From positions 1 through 64,000 of the forward strand of contig NZ_JACHXJ010000002.1 of NCBI RefSeq assembly GCF_014192015.1: a stretch of 64,000 bases of DNA, read 5' to 3'. Within the stretch, counting starts at the first letter, position 1. Each line of letters opens with the position of its first letter. A program made the position numbers and the translations under genes. The DNA is from Paenibacillus rhizosphaerae. Its GTDB lineage: Bacteria > Bacillota > Bacilli > Paenibacillales > Paenibacillaceae. This document shows, piece after piece, positions 1 through 7,119 of this stretch. A model generated the notes under the pieces. That model did no database searches and was not told where the DNA came from. It worked only from the letters and a program-made list of their open reading frames with translations.

Positions 1-195
1 TGTTCCGCCAGGAGCATGGCTGGGTAGCTACGTACGGACGGGATAAGCGCTGAAAGCATCTAAGCGTGAAGCCCCCCTCAAGATGAGATTTCCCAGTATG
101 TAAGACCCCTTGTAGACGACGAGGTAGATAGGTTGGAGGTGGAAGTGCAGCAATGCATGGAGCTGACCAATACTAATCGGTCGAGGGCTTATCCA
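1..195 (+). rRNA. 23S ribosomal RNA, 3' end (partial)
   Basis: The first ~195 bases match the well-conserved 3' terminus of bacterial 23S rRNA: the GGATAAGCGCTGAAAGCATC segment, then the AGATGAGATTTCCCA stretch, ending in CTAATCGGTCGAGGGCTTAT. The 5' part lies outside the window. It is followed by a 5S gene and a tRNA array, the usual order of a Bacillales rrn operon. The exact 3' end is estimated from the family consensus. Confidence 0.97.
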
Positions 196-414
196 AAAGA
201 ATACCCACCAAAGTGAAGAACAGCGTTGAAGCTGATTCCGAGTACTTTGGCGGGGACCCAGTAATTCTTAAAACACAGATTCGTTTCGTATCTAGTTTTC
301 AGGGAGTCAAAAGTGCTGGTTTCACTCCAAGCGGGTGAGAAAAACATGCATGACTTTCAGCATTTGGCGATGCTGAAACCTGAATTATGCATTTGGTTAA
401 TAACCAATGCTCCG

Positions 415-531
415 TTTGGTGGCGATAGCGGAGGGGTTCCACGCGTACCCATCCCGAACACGACCGTTAAGCCCTCCAGCGCCGATGGTACTTGGACCGA
501 AGGGTCCTGGGAGAGTAGGACGTTGCCAAGC
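415..531 (+). rRNA. 5S ribosomal RNA
   Basis: The segment opens with TTTGGTGGCGATAGCGGAGG, carries the conserved CCCATCCCGAACACG core and closes with GAGAGTAGGACGTTGCCAAG. These are the landmarks of a Gram-positive 5S rRNA of about 117 nt. It sits 220 nt behind the 23S 3' end and 9 nt before the first tRNA, so it is co-transcribed with both. Ends are accurate to a few bases. Confidence 0.96.
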
Positions 532-540
532 GATACATAT

Positions 541-616
541 TCCCTGATAGCTCAGTTGGTAGAGCACTCGACTGTTAATCGAGTTGTCACAGGTTCGAGT
601 CCTGTTCGGGGAGCCA
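541..616 (+). tRNA. tRNA-Asn (GTT)
   Basis: Complete cloverleaf. The acceptor stem TCCCTGA pairs with TCGGGGA, the anticodon loop reads CTGTTAA (anticodon GTT), the T-arm is present, and the CCA end is encoded at 614-616. It is the first tRNA after 5S. Confidence 0.97.
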
Positions 617-621
617 CTTGT

Positions 622-713
622 GGAGAGGTGTCCGAGTTGGCCGAAGGAGCACGATTGGAAATCGTGTAGGCGCCAAAAGCGTCTCGAGGGTTCGAATCCC
701 TCTCTCTCCGCCA
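622..713 (+). tRNA. tRNA-Ser (GGA)
   Basis: Class II tRNA with a long variable arm. The acceptor stem GGAGAGG pairs with TCTCTCC, the anticodon region ATTGGAAAT gives GGA, and CCA is encoded at 711-713. Confidence 0.97.
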
Positions 714-732
714 GCTTGGATTTTAATAGTAT

Positions 733-807
733 GGCCCGTTGGTCAAGGGGTTAAGACACCTCCCTTTCACGGAGGTAACATGGGTTCGAATCCCATACGG
801 GTCACCA
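733..807 (+). tRNA. tRNA-Glu (TTC)
   Basis: The acceptor stem GGCCCGT pairs with ACGGGTC (one G-U), the anticodon loop CTTTCAC gives TTC, and CCA is encoded at 805-807. Confidence 0.97.
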
Positions 808-860
808 CTTTCGTTAATATCATCAGGGATGAGAATCCCCTATAAGTTACAAATCAATAT

Positions 861-936
861 GGAGGCTTAGCTCAGCTGGGAGAGCATCTGCCTTACAAGC
901 AGAGGGTCGGGGGTTCGATCCCCTCAGCCTCCACCA
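861..936 (+). tRNA. tRNA-Val (TAC)
   Basis: The acceptor stem GGAGGCT pairs with AGCCTCC, the anticodon loop CTTACAA gives TAC, and CCA is encoded at 934-936. Confidence 0.97.
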
Positions 937-1018
937 TTATCCCCAAGAAGTGAACAGAAAGCTTTGTAGTTTATTTCGAATACTTTTAAGGGGATCCATA
1001 ACAGAATATTTTTAATGA

Positions 1019-1092
<74 letters not shown>

Positions 1093-1125
1093 TTATCTCC
1101 TTAAGATGGAGATCCATAAGGCCGT

Positions 1126-1202
1126 GGAACCGTGGTGTAGAGGCCTAACATGCCTGCCTGTCACGCAGGAGATCGCGGGTTCGAATCCCGTCGGTTCCGC
1201 CA
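1126..1202 (+). tRNA. tRNA-Asp (GTC)
   Basis: The acceptor stem GGAACCG pairs with CGGTTCC, the anticodon loop CTGTCAC gives GTC, and CCA is encoded. The 3' 18 nt of this gene plus the following spacer are duplicated 113 bp downstream (see the repeat entry). Confidence 0.97.
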
Positions 1203-1343
1203 TTTTAAATTACTTCAGGGATGAGAATCCGAGTAACGGGTTCGTCGAAGCATTCCCTTCGTTAGCGCTGCATCGCAGTCTCGAACGAAGAGAGAGTATC
1301 CCGTCGGTTCCGCCATTTTAACTTGCTTCAGGGATGAGAATCC
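1185..1343 (+). repeat. direct repeat: duplicated tRNA-Asp 3' end and spacer
   Basis: Bases 1185-1230 and 1298-1343 are near-identical 46-bp direct repeats (two mismatches). Each begins in the T-arm/acceptor 3' half of tRNA-Asp and ends with TCAGGGATGAGAATCC. Between them lies a ~67-bp segment that can fold into a hairpin: CTTCGTT at 1257-1263 with AACGAAG at 1284-1290, and an inner CTGC/GCAG. A third copy of the 16-nt motif TCAGGGATGAGAATCC is at 823-838, after tRNA-Glu. The second tRNA-Asp end has no 5' half, so it is a tRNA fragment and not a gene. Confidence 0.85.
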
Positions 1344-1354
1344 TGTTGAATTGA

Positions 1355-1430
1355 GAGCCATTAGCTCAGTTGGTAGAGCACCTGACTTTTAATCAGGGTG
1401 TCGAAGGTTCGAGTCCTTCATGGCTCACCA
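1355..1430 (+). tRNA. tRNA-Lys (TTT)
   Basis: The acceptor stem GAGCCAT pairs with ATGGCTC, the anticodon loop CTTTTAA gives TTT, and CCA is encoded at 1428-1430. Confidence 0.97.
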
Positions 1431-1447
1431 GTTTTATTTTTGGTTTT

Positions 1448-1522
1448 GCGGACGTGGCTCAGCGGTAGAGCATCGCCTTGCCAAGGCGAGGGTCGCGGGT
1501 TCGATTCCCGTCGTCCGCTCCA
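1448..1522 (+). tRNA. tRNA-Gly (GCC)
   Basis: The acceptor stem GCGGACG pairs with CGTCCGC, the anticodon loop TTGCCAA gives GCC, and CCA is encoded at 1520-1522. Confidence 0.97.
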
Positions 1523-1539
1523 TTTTTTTGTCTTTACCT

Positions 1540-1613
1540 GCGCCCTTAGCTCAGCTGGATAGAGCGTTTGACTACGAATCAAAAGGTCAGGAGTTCGAAT
1601 CTCTTAGGGCGCG
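1540..1613 (+). tRNA. tRNA-Arg (ACG)
   Basis: The acceptor stem GCGCCCT pairs with AGGGCGC, and the anticodon loop CTACGAA gives ACG (A34 normally deaminated to inosine). CCA is not encoded: the discriminator G1613 is followed by TAC. Confidence 0.96.
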
Positions 1614-1630
1614 TACTTATAATCTAACGA

Positions 1631-1710
1631 GCCGGTGTGGCGGAATTGGCAGACGCGCGCGACTCAAAATCGTGAGGGAAACCGTGGGGGTTCGAGTCCC
1701 TTCACCGGCA
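1631..1710 (+). tRNA. tRNA-Leu (CAA)
   Basis: Class II tRNA. The acceptor stem GCCGGTG pairs with CACCGGC, and the anticodon stem CGCGA/TCGTG holds the loop CTCAAAA (anticodon CAA). CCA is not encoded (A1710 is followed by TTT). Confidence 0.94.
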
Positions 1711-1733
1711 TTTTAACGTTTTCATATGAATAA

Positions 1734-1807
1734 CGGGACGTAGCTCAGCTTGGTAGAGCACCTGGTTTGGGACCAGGGGGTCGCATGTTCGAATCGTGTC
1801 GTCCCGA
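1734..1807 (+). tRNA. tRNA-Pro (TGG)
   Basis: The acceptor stem CGGGACG pairs with CGTCCCG, and the anticodon loop TTTGGGA gives TGG. CCA is not encoded. It is the last tRNA of the array and is followed directly by a terminator. Confidence 0.96.
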
Positions 1808-1814
1808 TCAGATC

Positions 1815-1844
1815 AACCACCGAATGAATTTCGGTGGTTTTTTG
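1815..1844 (+). terminator. rho-independent terminator of the rRNA/tRNA operon
   Basis: The perfect stem AACCACCGA/TCGGTGGTT is followed by a T-run, 8 nt after tRNA-Pro. Confidence 0.93.
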
Positions 1845-1908
1845 CTGTATAATTTGGTATTTCCCCGGTCACAATAAAGGAAAAGATAGAGAATAGAAGG
1901 GGATTACC

Positions 1909-2577
1909 GTGAATGCAGCGCGAATCAAAAAGAAAATACAAAAGCAATGGAGACGTTGGAGACGCAGAGCGTTGACGCTGGGGATCTCTTCGTTAATGCT
2001 TGCCCTGGTCTGGCTCGGGTCATATCTTCCGGATCAGGTACAGAGCCTGCTCAGCACGGAACCGCCAGTTGCCATTGAAACGCTCCAGCATTATGAGCAG
2101 ACGGAAGGTTCCGATGACACCGTGGATAATTCGGAATTCTGGAAGGCGTTGAATCAAACGAAGGGTACAAACGAAGTAACCGTTCGCCAAGTTTATATAT
2201 GCGGTGAGGAGGAACAGGTGCTCGGACAACTGAGCAGCGATGACATCTACACCCTGATGAATGAGCATCCAACCTGGAAAGGCGAGTTTACCGGTAAGGG
2301 ACAGATCCTGTTTGAAGAAACCATTTCGGATCTTTCACCGACCTGTAAGGAACAGGCTTACATCAGCCTCGACAAAGATGGGAATCTGACCTTGTTCGAG
2401 GGACCGCCGACACACGAAAAGGTCATTAAAACCTTTTTCCAATTGGATATCAACTCGATGGAATCCTCCCTGCCGGATGGAGCCGTACAGCAGCTTTATG
2501 ACGGCATTCGGGTGCAGGACATTGACGAATACAACAGTGTGCTGTCCACATTCAGCGATTACGCCCGGAAAGGGTAG
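1909..2577 (+). CDS. bofC: BofC-like forespore protein, intercompartmental signalling control
   Basis: Protein of 222 aa with a very basic N-terminus (residues 5-20), one hydrophobic segment (21-40) acting as signal or anchor, and a C-terminal BofC-type domain (about 90-220) ending in a run typical of the family (FEGPP, TFFQLD, GIRVQDIDEYNSVLSTFSDY). In Bacillus subtilis, BofC is secreted from the forespore and restrains the SpoIVB protease that triggers pro-sigmaK processing. Cys98 and Cys146 could form a disulfide. The GTG start at 1909 has an AGAAGGGG site upstream. It lies just upstream of the ruv region as in Bacillus, separated here by ilvE and a LysR gene. The middle section (50-90) is acidic and poorly conserved. 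Confidence 0.85.
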   Translation: MNAARIKKKIQKQWRRWRRRALTLGISSLMLALVWLGSYLPDQVQSLLSTEPPVAIETLQHYEQTEGSDDTVDNSEFWKALNQTKGTNEVTVRQVYICGEEEQVLGQLSSDDIYTLMNEHPTWKGEFTGKGQILFEETISDLSPTCKEQAYISLDKDGNLTLFEGPPTHEKVIKTFFQLDINSMESSLPDGAVQQLYDGIRVQDIDEYNSVLSTFSDYARKG

Positions 2578-2614
2578 ATACCCGGATGTTCGATAAAAGG
2601 AATAGAACGAAATG

Positions 2615-2661
2615 AAAAAAGCTTTCCTATCCGCGATAAGCGAAAGGGAAAGCTTTTTTGC
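2615..2661. terminator. bidirectional terminator between bofC and ilvE
   Basis: The stem AAAAAAGCTTTCC pairs with GGAAAGCTTTTTT and has A- and T-runs on both flanks. It can therefore serve the convergent genes bofC (+) and ilvE (-). Confidence 0.9.
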
Positions 2662-2678
2662 AATTATCAAATCGGGAA

Positions 2679-3746
2679 TTAAACAGGCATCGTCCATTTC
2701 AATGGATCTGGAAGCCGCCCGGTTTGGATACCGGTTAAGGTGTCATACAGCTTTTGCGAATATGGGCCGATTTGGCCGTCGTTAATAAGGACCTGCCGGT
2801 CATTCCAATATAATTCACCGACAGGGGAAATGACAGCTGCAGTACCCGTGCCGAACACTTCCTCCAATTCGCCCTTGGCATTAGCCTCAAAAATCTCTTC
2901 AATCGATATTTTCCGCTCTTCCACCGGGAGGTTCCAGCTGCCCAGCAGTTCCAGAACCGAGGCCCGGGTCACGCCTTCCAGTATGCTGCCGTTAATAGCC
3001 GGGGTGATTACTTTACCGCCGATTTTGAAAAAGATATTCATGCTGCCAACCTCTTCAATGTACTTCTTTTCCAGCGCATCGAGCCACAGCACCTGGGAGT
3101 AGCCGCCTTTCTTAGCGTTGCTTTGGGCCTTGATGCTTGCGGCGTAGTTGCCAGCTGCCTTCGCATGCCCGATTCCGCCCTGCACGGCACGGGTGTAGGA
3201 GCTCTCCACATTAATTTTAACCGGGGCAAGCCCACCCGAATAGTAAGCGCCTACAGGCGACAGAATGACGATCAGCTGGTAGGTGTGGGATTCTCTGACG
3301 CCGAGGCAAGCTTCAGTAGCAATGATAAAAGGCCGGATATACAGCGATGTTCCTGGAGCCGTGGGAACCCAAGTCCGATCGATGTTAATGAGGGTTCGGA
3401 TCGCTTCAATGACAAAGTCGCCCGACACTTCAGGAATGCCCAAACGTTCGTTGGAGCGGTTTAGCCGCTTCATGTTTTTGTCCGGCCGGAACAAAAGGAG
3501 CTCGCCTGTAGAAGTGTGGTATGCCTTCAAACCTTCAAACACCGCCTGCCCGTAATGGAATACCATCGAAGCCGGATCCATCTGCAGCGGGGCGTAAGGA
3601 ACGATCCGCGGATCATGCCATCCCTTCTCCAGCGTATAATCCATCATAAACATGTGATCCGTAAAATACTTGCCGAAGTCAAGATGCTCGCTGTCCGGAC
3701 GTGTTCGCGGCTCGGTAGTTAACTGAATGCTGATCTCTTGTGTCAT
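2679..3746 (-). CDS. ilvE: branched-chain amino acid aminotransferase
   Basis: PLP-dependent fold-type IV aminotransferase (355 aa) that interconverts Val/Leu/Ile and their 2-oxo acids using 2-oxoglutarate/glutamate. Family marks are FHYGQAVFEGLKAY (63-76), YIRPF (136-140), GGIGHAKAAGNYA with the Schiff-base lysine near K196, and the phosphate-cup regions EEVGSMN and GTGTAAVISP. The length fits large bacterial BCATs of the Bacillus YbgE/YwaA group. A GTG codon lies 12 nt further upstream, but ATG at 3746 is preferred because GAGGTGAG sits at the right distance. It is divergent from a LysR-type regulator across a short intergenic region, so that regulator may control it; no T-box leader is visible. 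Confidence 0.95.
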   Translation of the reverse strand: MTQEISIQLTTEPRTRPDSEHLDFGKYFTDHMFMMDYTLEKGWHDPRIVPYAPLQMDPASMVFHYGQAVFEGLKAYHTSTGELLLFRPDKNMKRLNRSNERLGIPEVSGDFVIEAIRTLINIDRTWVPTAPGTSLYIRPFIIATEACLGVRESHTYQLIVILSPVGAYYSGGLAPVKINVESSYTRAVQGGIGHAKAAGNYAASIKAQSNAKKGGYSQVLWLDALEKKYIEEVGSMNIFFKIGGKVITPAINGSILEGVTRASVLELLGSWNLPVEERKISIEEIFEANAKGELEEVFGTGTAAVISPVGELYWNDRQVLINDGQIGPYSQKLYDTLTGIQTGRLPDPLKWTMPV

Positions 3747-3835
3747 TGAAACGCTCACCTCATCTATAAAAATTTATTATTCTCACTATAGGGAATAAAA
3801 AATGATTGGTCAATTCAATGTTATCAATTAAAATG

Positions 3836-3850
3836 ATAGTTATCAACTAT
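3836..3850. promoter_or_regulatory. LysR-type operator candidate between ilvE and the LysR gene
   Basis: Perfect inverted repeat ATAGTT-ATC-AACTAT containing the T-N11-A core typical of LysR boxes (T3837 to A3849). It lies 24 bp before the regulator start and 90 bp from the ilvE start, a standard position for autorepression and divergent control. Confidence 0.6.
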
Positions 3851-3873
3851 GGTTTGGGTAAAGGGGGAGGCTT

Positions 3874-4767
3874 ATGGATTTCCGCCTGCTGGAATACTTT
3901 CTTGCCGTATGCGAAGAGCTTCATTTTACGAAAGCCGCCGTTCAATTAGGCATCAGCCAACCGACGCTCAGCCAGCAAATCCGCCTGCTCGAGGAGCGGG
4001 TGGGAATGCCCCTTTTTCAAAGGATCGGAAAACGGAATTATTTGACGGAAGCGGGGCAAACGCTGAAAGAGCATGCGTTGAACATTTTTCATGAGCTGGA
4101 GCAGGCGCAGTCCGAAATCAATGAACTGAAAGGGATGCAGCGGGGGAGATTGACGATCGGGTGCTCAGGCAACCATCTGCTGACGAGGACGCTGATTTCT
4201 TTTCACCAGAAGCAGCCGGGCATCTCGATTTCGGTCGTGGAGCTGGCGACGGAGGAAACGAGGGCCGGTCTGCTGGCCAACAAGCTGGATCTGGGTGTGG
4301 TTTTTCTCCCGCTGGAGGATGAGCAGCTGGTCAGCAAAGAGCTCTATACCGAAGAATTGTGCCTGGCTGTGGCGGATCAGCATCCGCTTGCGGCCGCAGA
4401 AACCGTGAAACTGGACCAACTGACAGAGGTGCCGCTGATCCTTTTTCCGGAAAAGTTTCTGGTACGTCAAATGGTGGACAGCTACAGCGCTCAAGCCGGG
4501 GTGCAGCTTCAGCCGGCATTTGAACTGTCGACGATGGACTCCATGCTGCAGATGGTCCGGCTCGGGGTCGGCGCGACCATACTCCCGAGATCTTACCTTT
4601 TGCAAGGCTCCGATCCTTCGATCTGCACTGTACCGATCATTGATCCTGTCCCCCAGAAAAAGGTGGGCATCGTATACCGGAAGCAGACGTATCTGAACAC
4701 GGCGATGCTTGCTTTTATCAACGAGCTCGTCCGGACCTTCAACTCTTCCGGGGCGGAGCCTGTTTAA
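3874..4767 (+). CDS. LysR-family transcriptional regulator
   Basis: Protein of 297 aa. The N-terminal winged helix-turn-helix (residues 1-60) carries the family signature LHFTKAAVQLGISQPTLSQQI and LEERVGMPLFQR. A linker helix (60-85) and a two-lobed periplasmic-binding-protein-like effector domain (about 90-290) follow. Overall it resembles the CynR/CitR/AlsR group, but the effector cannot be read from sequence. The ATG start follows AAAGGGGGAGG. It is divergent from ilvE over 127 bp that contain a perfect LysR-type palindrome, so control of ilvE and of itself is the simplest reading. Confidence 0.9.
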   Translation: MDFRLLEYFLAVCEELHFTKAAVQLGISQPTLSQQIRLLEERVGMPLFQRIGKRNYLTEAGQTLKEHALNIFHELEQAQSEINELKGMQRGRLTIGCSGNHLLTRTLISFHQKQPGISISVVELATEETRAGLLANKLDLGVVFLPLEDEQLVSKELYTEELCLAVADQHPLAAAETVKLDQLTEVPLILFPEKFLVRQMVDSYSAQAGVQLQPAFELSTMDSMLQMVRLGVGATILPRSYLLQGSDPSICTVPIIDPVPQKKVGIVYRKQTYLNTAMLAFINELVRTFNSSGAEPV

Positions 4768-4886
4768 ACTGGTCCCGGATGCAGGCATACCTCTTTTGGT
4801 AGAATCATAGACTTGGTATGAAGTTTTACATTATAATGAAGAGAACGAATACATATGTTCGCTTTATGCCAAGGGAGAGAAATGAC

Positions 4887-5390
4887 TTGCGAATTTTAGG
4901 AATTGACCCGGGGATTGCGATCGTCGGATTCGGATTTATCGATAAAAACGGCAGTAAGGTCACTCCGGTTCAATATGGATGTATTCAGACGGAAGCCCAT
5001 ACACCTGATGAAGAACGGCTGCTGCACGTCTATGAGGCGATGCTTCAGCTTATTGATAAGTATCAGCCGGAAGCCGTAGCTTTCGAGAAATTGTTTTTTA
5101 ATCGAAACGTCACGACGGCCATGTCCGTCAGTCAGGCGCGCGGCGTCCTGATTCTGGCGGCGACGCAGCGCGGGCTGCCGATTGCCGAGTACACCCCGAT
5201 GCAGGTGAAGCAGGCTATCGTCGGATACGGCAAAGCGGAGAAGAAGCAGGTGCAGGAAATGGTTCGGATGTTCCTGAAGCTGCAGGCGGTGCCCAAGCCG
5301 GACGATGTGGCCGACGCGCTGGCCGTGGCGATCTGCCACGCCCATTCGTACACGTTAAATTCCAGAATAAATGAGGTATTGAGAAAATGA
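4887..5390 (+). CDS. ruvC: crossover junction endodeoxyribonuclease RuvC
   Basis: Holliday-junction resolvase of 167 aa (family about 165-175). The RNase H-fold catalytic acids are visible: D7 in GIDPG, the Glu in AFEKLFF, and the last pair in DDVADAL, matching D7/E66/D138/D141 of E. coli RuvC. I chose the TTG start at 4887 (AAGGGAGAG upstream) because a longer reading from 4818 adds 23 residues without homology to the fold. It overlaps ruvA by 4 bp (ATGA), so the two are translationally coupled. Bacillus subtilis lacks RuvC and uses RecU, so its presence is worth noting. Confidence 0.93.
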   Translation: MRILGIDPGIAIVGFGFIDKNGSKVTPVQYGCIQTEAHTPDEERLLHVYEAMLQLIDKYQPEAVAFEKLFFNRNVTTAMSVSQARGVLILAATQRGLPIAEYTPMQVKQAIVGYGKAEKKQVQEMVRMFLKLQAVPKPDDVADALAVAICHAHSYTLNSRINEVLRK

Positions 5391-6001
5391 TCGACTTTTT
5401 GAGAGGACCCGTGGTCCATCTGGAGAATGAGTACATTGTGCTTGACGTGCAGGGAGTAGGCTACCGGGTATTTTGCCCGAACCCTTTTGTTTTTGCCAAG
5501 ACGGATGGTCCGGTCACAGTATATACCCATCACCATGTCAGGGAAGACGCCATCCTGCTGTTCGGCTTTCCGACGCGCGAGGAGCAGCAGCTGTTCCGCA
5601 AGCTGATCGATGTGTCGGGGATCGGCCCCAAGGTAGCTTTGGGCATTCTCGGAGGGGGCACACCGGATCATGTGGTGACGGCCATATATCAGGAGAACAT
5701 CACGTTCCTGACCAAGCTGCCGGGGATCGGCAAGAAGACCGCGCAGCGCATGATACTGGACCTGAAGGACAAGCTTGACGGCTTTGGCACGGCGGCCATG
5801 GCAACAGGGCTGTTTGCGGTTCCTGAACCTGTGGAAGGCGACGGATCGGCTTGGTCCGAAGCGCGCGAGGGCCTTAAGGCGCTCGGTTATACCGACGTCG
5901 AGCTGGACCGGGTATGGCACAAGATCAAGGATGACACGGCGTTTGGAGATTCGGTGGACATTTTAATGAAACGGGCGCTCAAGCAGCTCTATGCGGGATA
6001 G
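5387..6001 (+). CDS. ruvA: Holliday junction branch migration protein RuvA
   Basis: Protein of 204 aa, normal length. The N-terminal OB-fold (1-65, starting MIDFLRGPV) is followed by two helix-hairpin-helix motifs, VSGIGPKVALGIL and LPGIGKKTAQRMI, which bind the junction arms. A flexible acidic linker leads to the C-terminal three-helix domain (about 155-204) that contacts RuvB. It is the tetrameric junction-recognition subunit of RuvAB. Its ATG overlaps the ruvC stop, and ruvB follows after 36 bp. Confidence 0.96.
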   Translation: MIDFLRGPVVHLENEYIVLDVQGVGYRVFCPNPFVFAKTDGPVTVYTHHHVREDAILLFGFPTREEQQLFRKLIDVSGIGPKVALGILGGGTPDHVVTAIYQENITFLTKLPGIGKKTAQRMILDLKDKLDGFGTAAMATGLFAVPEPVEGDGSAWSEAREGLKALGYTDVELDRVWHKIKDDTAFGDSVDILMKRALKQLYAG

Positions 6002-6037
6002 TTATGGTAAGCGGGCGTTACAAGAGGAGCGATAGCA

Positions 6038-7042
6038 ATGGATGACCGTATCATATCGGCAAATCTGATGATGGAGGACCAGGCGGTGGAACTTAGCCTG
6101 CGTCCTCGTTATCTTGCGGAATATATCGGACAGAACCAGGTGAAGGAAAACCTGAAAATTTATATCGAAGCGGCCAAAATGCGCAATGAAGCGCTGGATC
6201 ACGTGCTGCTGTACGGGCCTCCGGGCCTCGGCAAGACGACACTGGCTAATATCATTGCCAACGAGCTGGGCGTGAACCTGCGGACGACGTCGGGGCCGGC
6301 CATTGAACGGCCGGGAGACCTGGCGGCGCTGCTGACGAATCTCCAGGAAGGAGACGTGCTGTTCATCGACGAAATCCACCGGCTGCACCGGACGGTGGAG
6401 GAAGTGCTTTACCCGGCGATGGAGGATTTTGCGCTGGACATCATGATCGGTAAAGGGCCGAGTGCACGGTCAGTGCGCCTGGACCTGCCTCCGTTCACCC
6501 TGATCGGAGCGACGACACGGGCCGGGCTGCTGTCCGCACCGCTGCGGGACCGCTTTGGCGTCGTCAGCCGCCTCGAGTTTTATACGGTGGACGAGCTCAG
6601 CTACATCGTCTCCAGGGGTGCCGACATTCTCGGCATCGAAATTATCGGGGATGCGGCCGACGAGATTGCCCTGCGGTCCAGGGGGACGCCGCGGATCGCG
6701 AACCGGCTGCTGCGCCGGGTCCGGGATTTTGCCCAGGTCCGGGGTGACGGCATGATTACGCCGGCCATCGCGGAGGAGTCGCTGAAGATGCTGCAGGTCG
6801 ATCCGAAAGGACTGGATCAGATCGATTATAAAATGCTCCATGCCATGATTACGAGCTTCCGGGGTGGTCCGGTCGGCCTCGATACGATCGCGGCCACCAT
6901 TGGCGAAGAGAGCCAGACGATCGAAGACGTATATGAGCCTTACTTGCTGCAGATCGGATTTCTCCAGCGGACGCCGCGGGGGAGAATGGTGACGGCTGCG
7001 GGCTATCAGCATTTAGGTCTGCCTATGCCGACGGATCAGTAA
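6038..7042 (+). CDS. ruvB: Holliday junction DNA helicase RuvB
   Basis: AAA+ motor of 334 aa that drives branch migration with RuvA. Walker [10 protein letters not shown] (60-68), Walker [10 protein letters not shown] (about 109-117), sensor 1 GATTRAG, arginine finger region LRDRFG and the C-terminal winged helix ending RTPRGRMVT are all intact. The start is ATG after AAGAGGAGCG. It is the third gene of ruvCAB. The following SpoIID/LytB gene starts 77 bp downstream and may be co-transcribed. Confidence 0.97.
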   Translation: MDDRIISANLMMEDQAVELSLRPRYLAEYIGQNQVKENLKIYIEAAKMRNEALDHVLLYGPPGLGKTTLANIIANELGVNLRTTSGPAIERPGDLAALLTNLQEGDVLFIDEIHRLHRTVEEVLYPAMEDFALDIMIGKGPSARSVRLDLPPFTLIGATTRAGLLSAPLRDRFGVVSRLEFYTVDELSYIVSRGADILGIEIIGDAADEIALRSRGTPRIANRLLRRVRDFAQVRGDGMITPAIAEESLKMLQVDPKGLDQIDYKMLHAMITSFRGGPVGLDTIAATIGEESQTIEDVYEPYLLQIGFLQRTPRGRMVTAAGYQHLGLPMPTDQ

Positions 7043-7119
7043 TGGGTCATTGTTGCCTGGCTGCCGAACGTGAAATGGTTCAAACACATTTTCAGACAGA
7101 AGCGGGAGGAGAATGACGA

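Noticed and set aside
1298..1320. A second tRNA-Asp gene
   Set aside because: Only the 3' T-arm/acceptor end is present; there is no D-arm or anticodon arm, so it is a fragment within a repeat.
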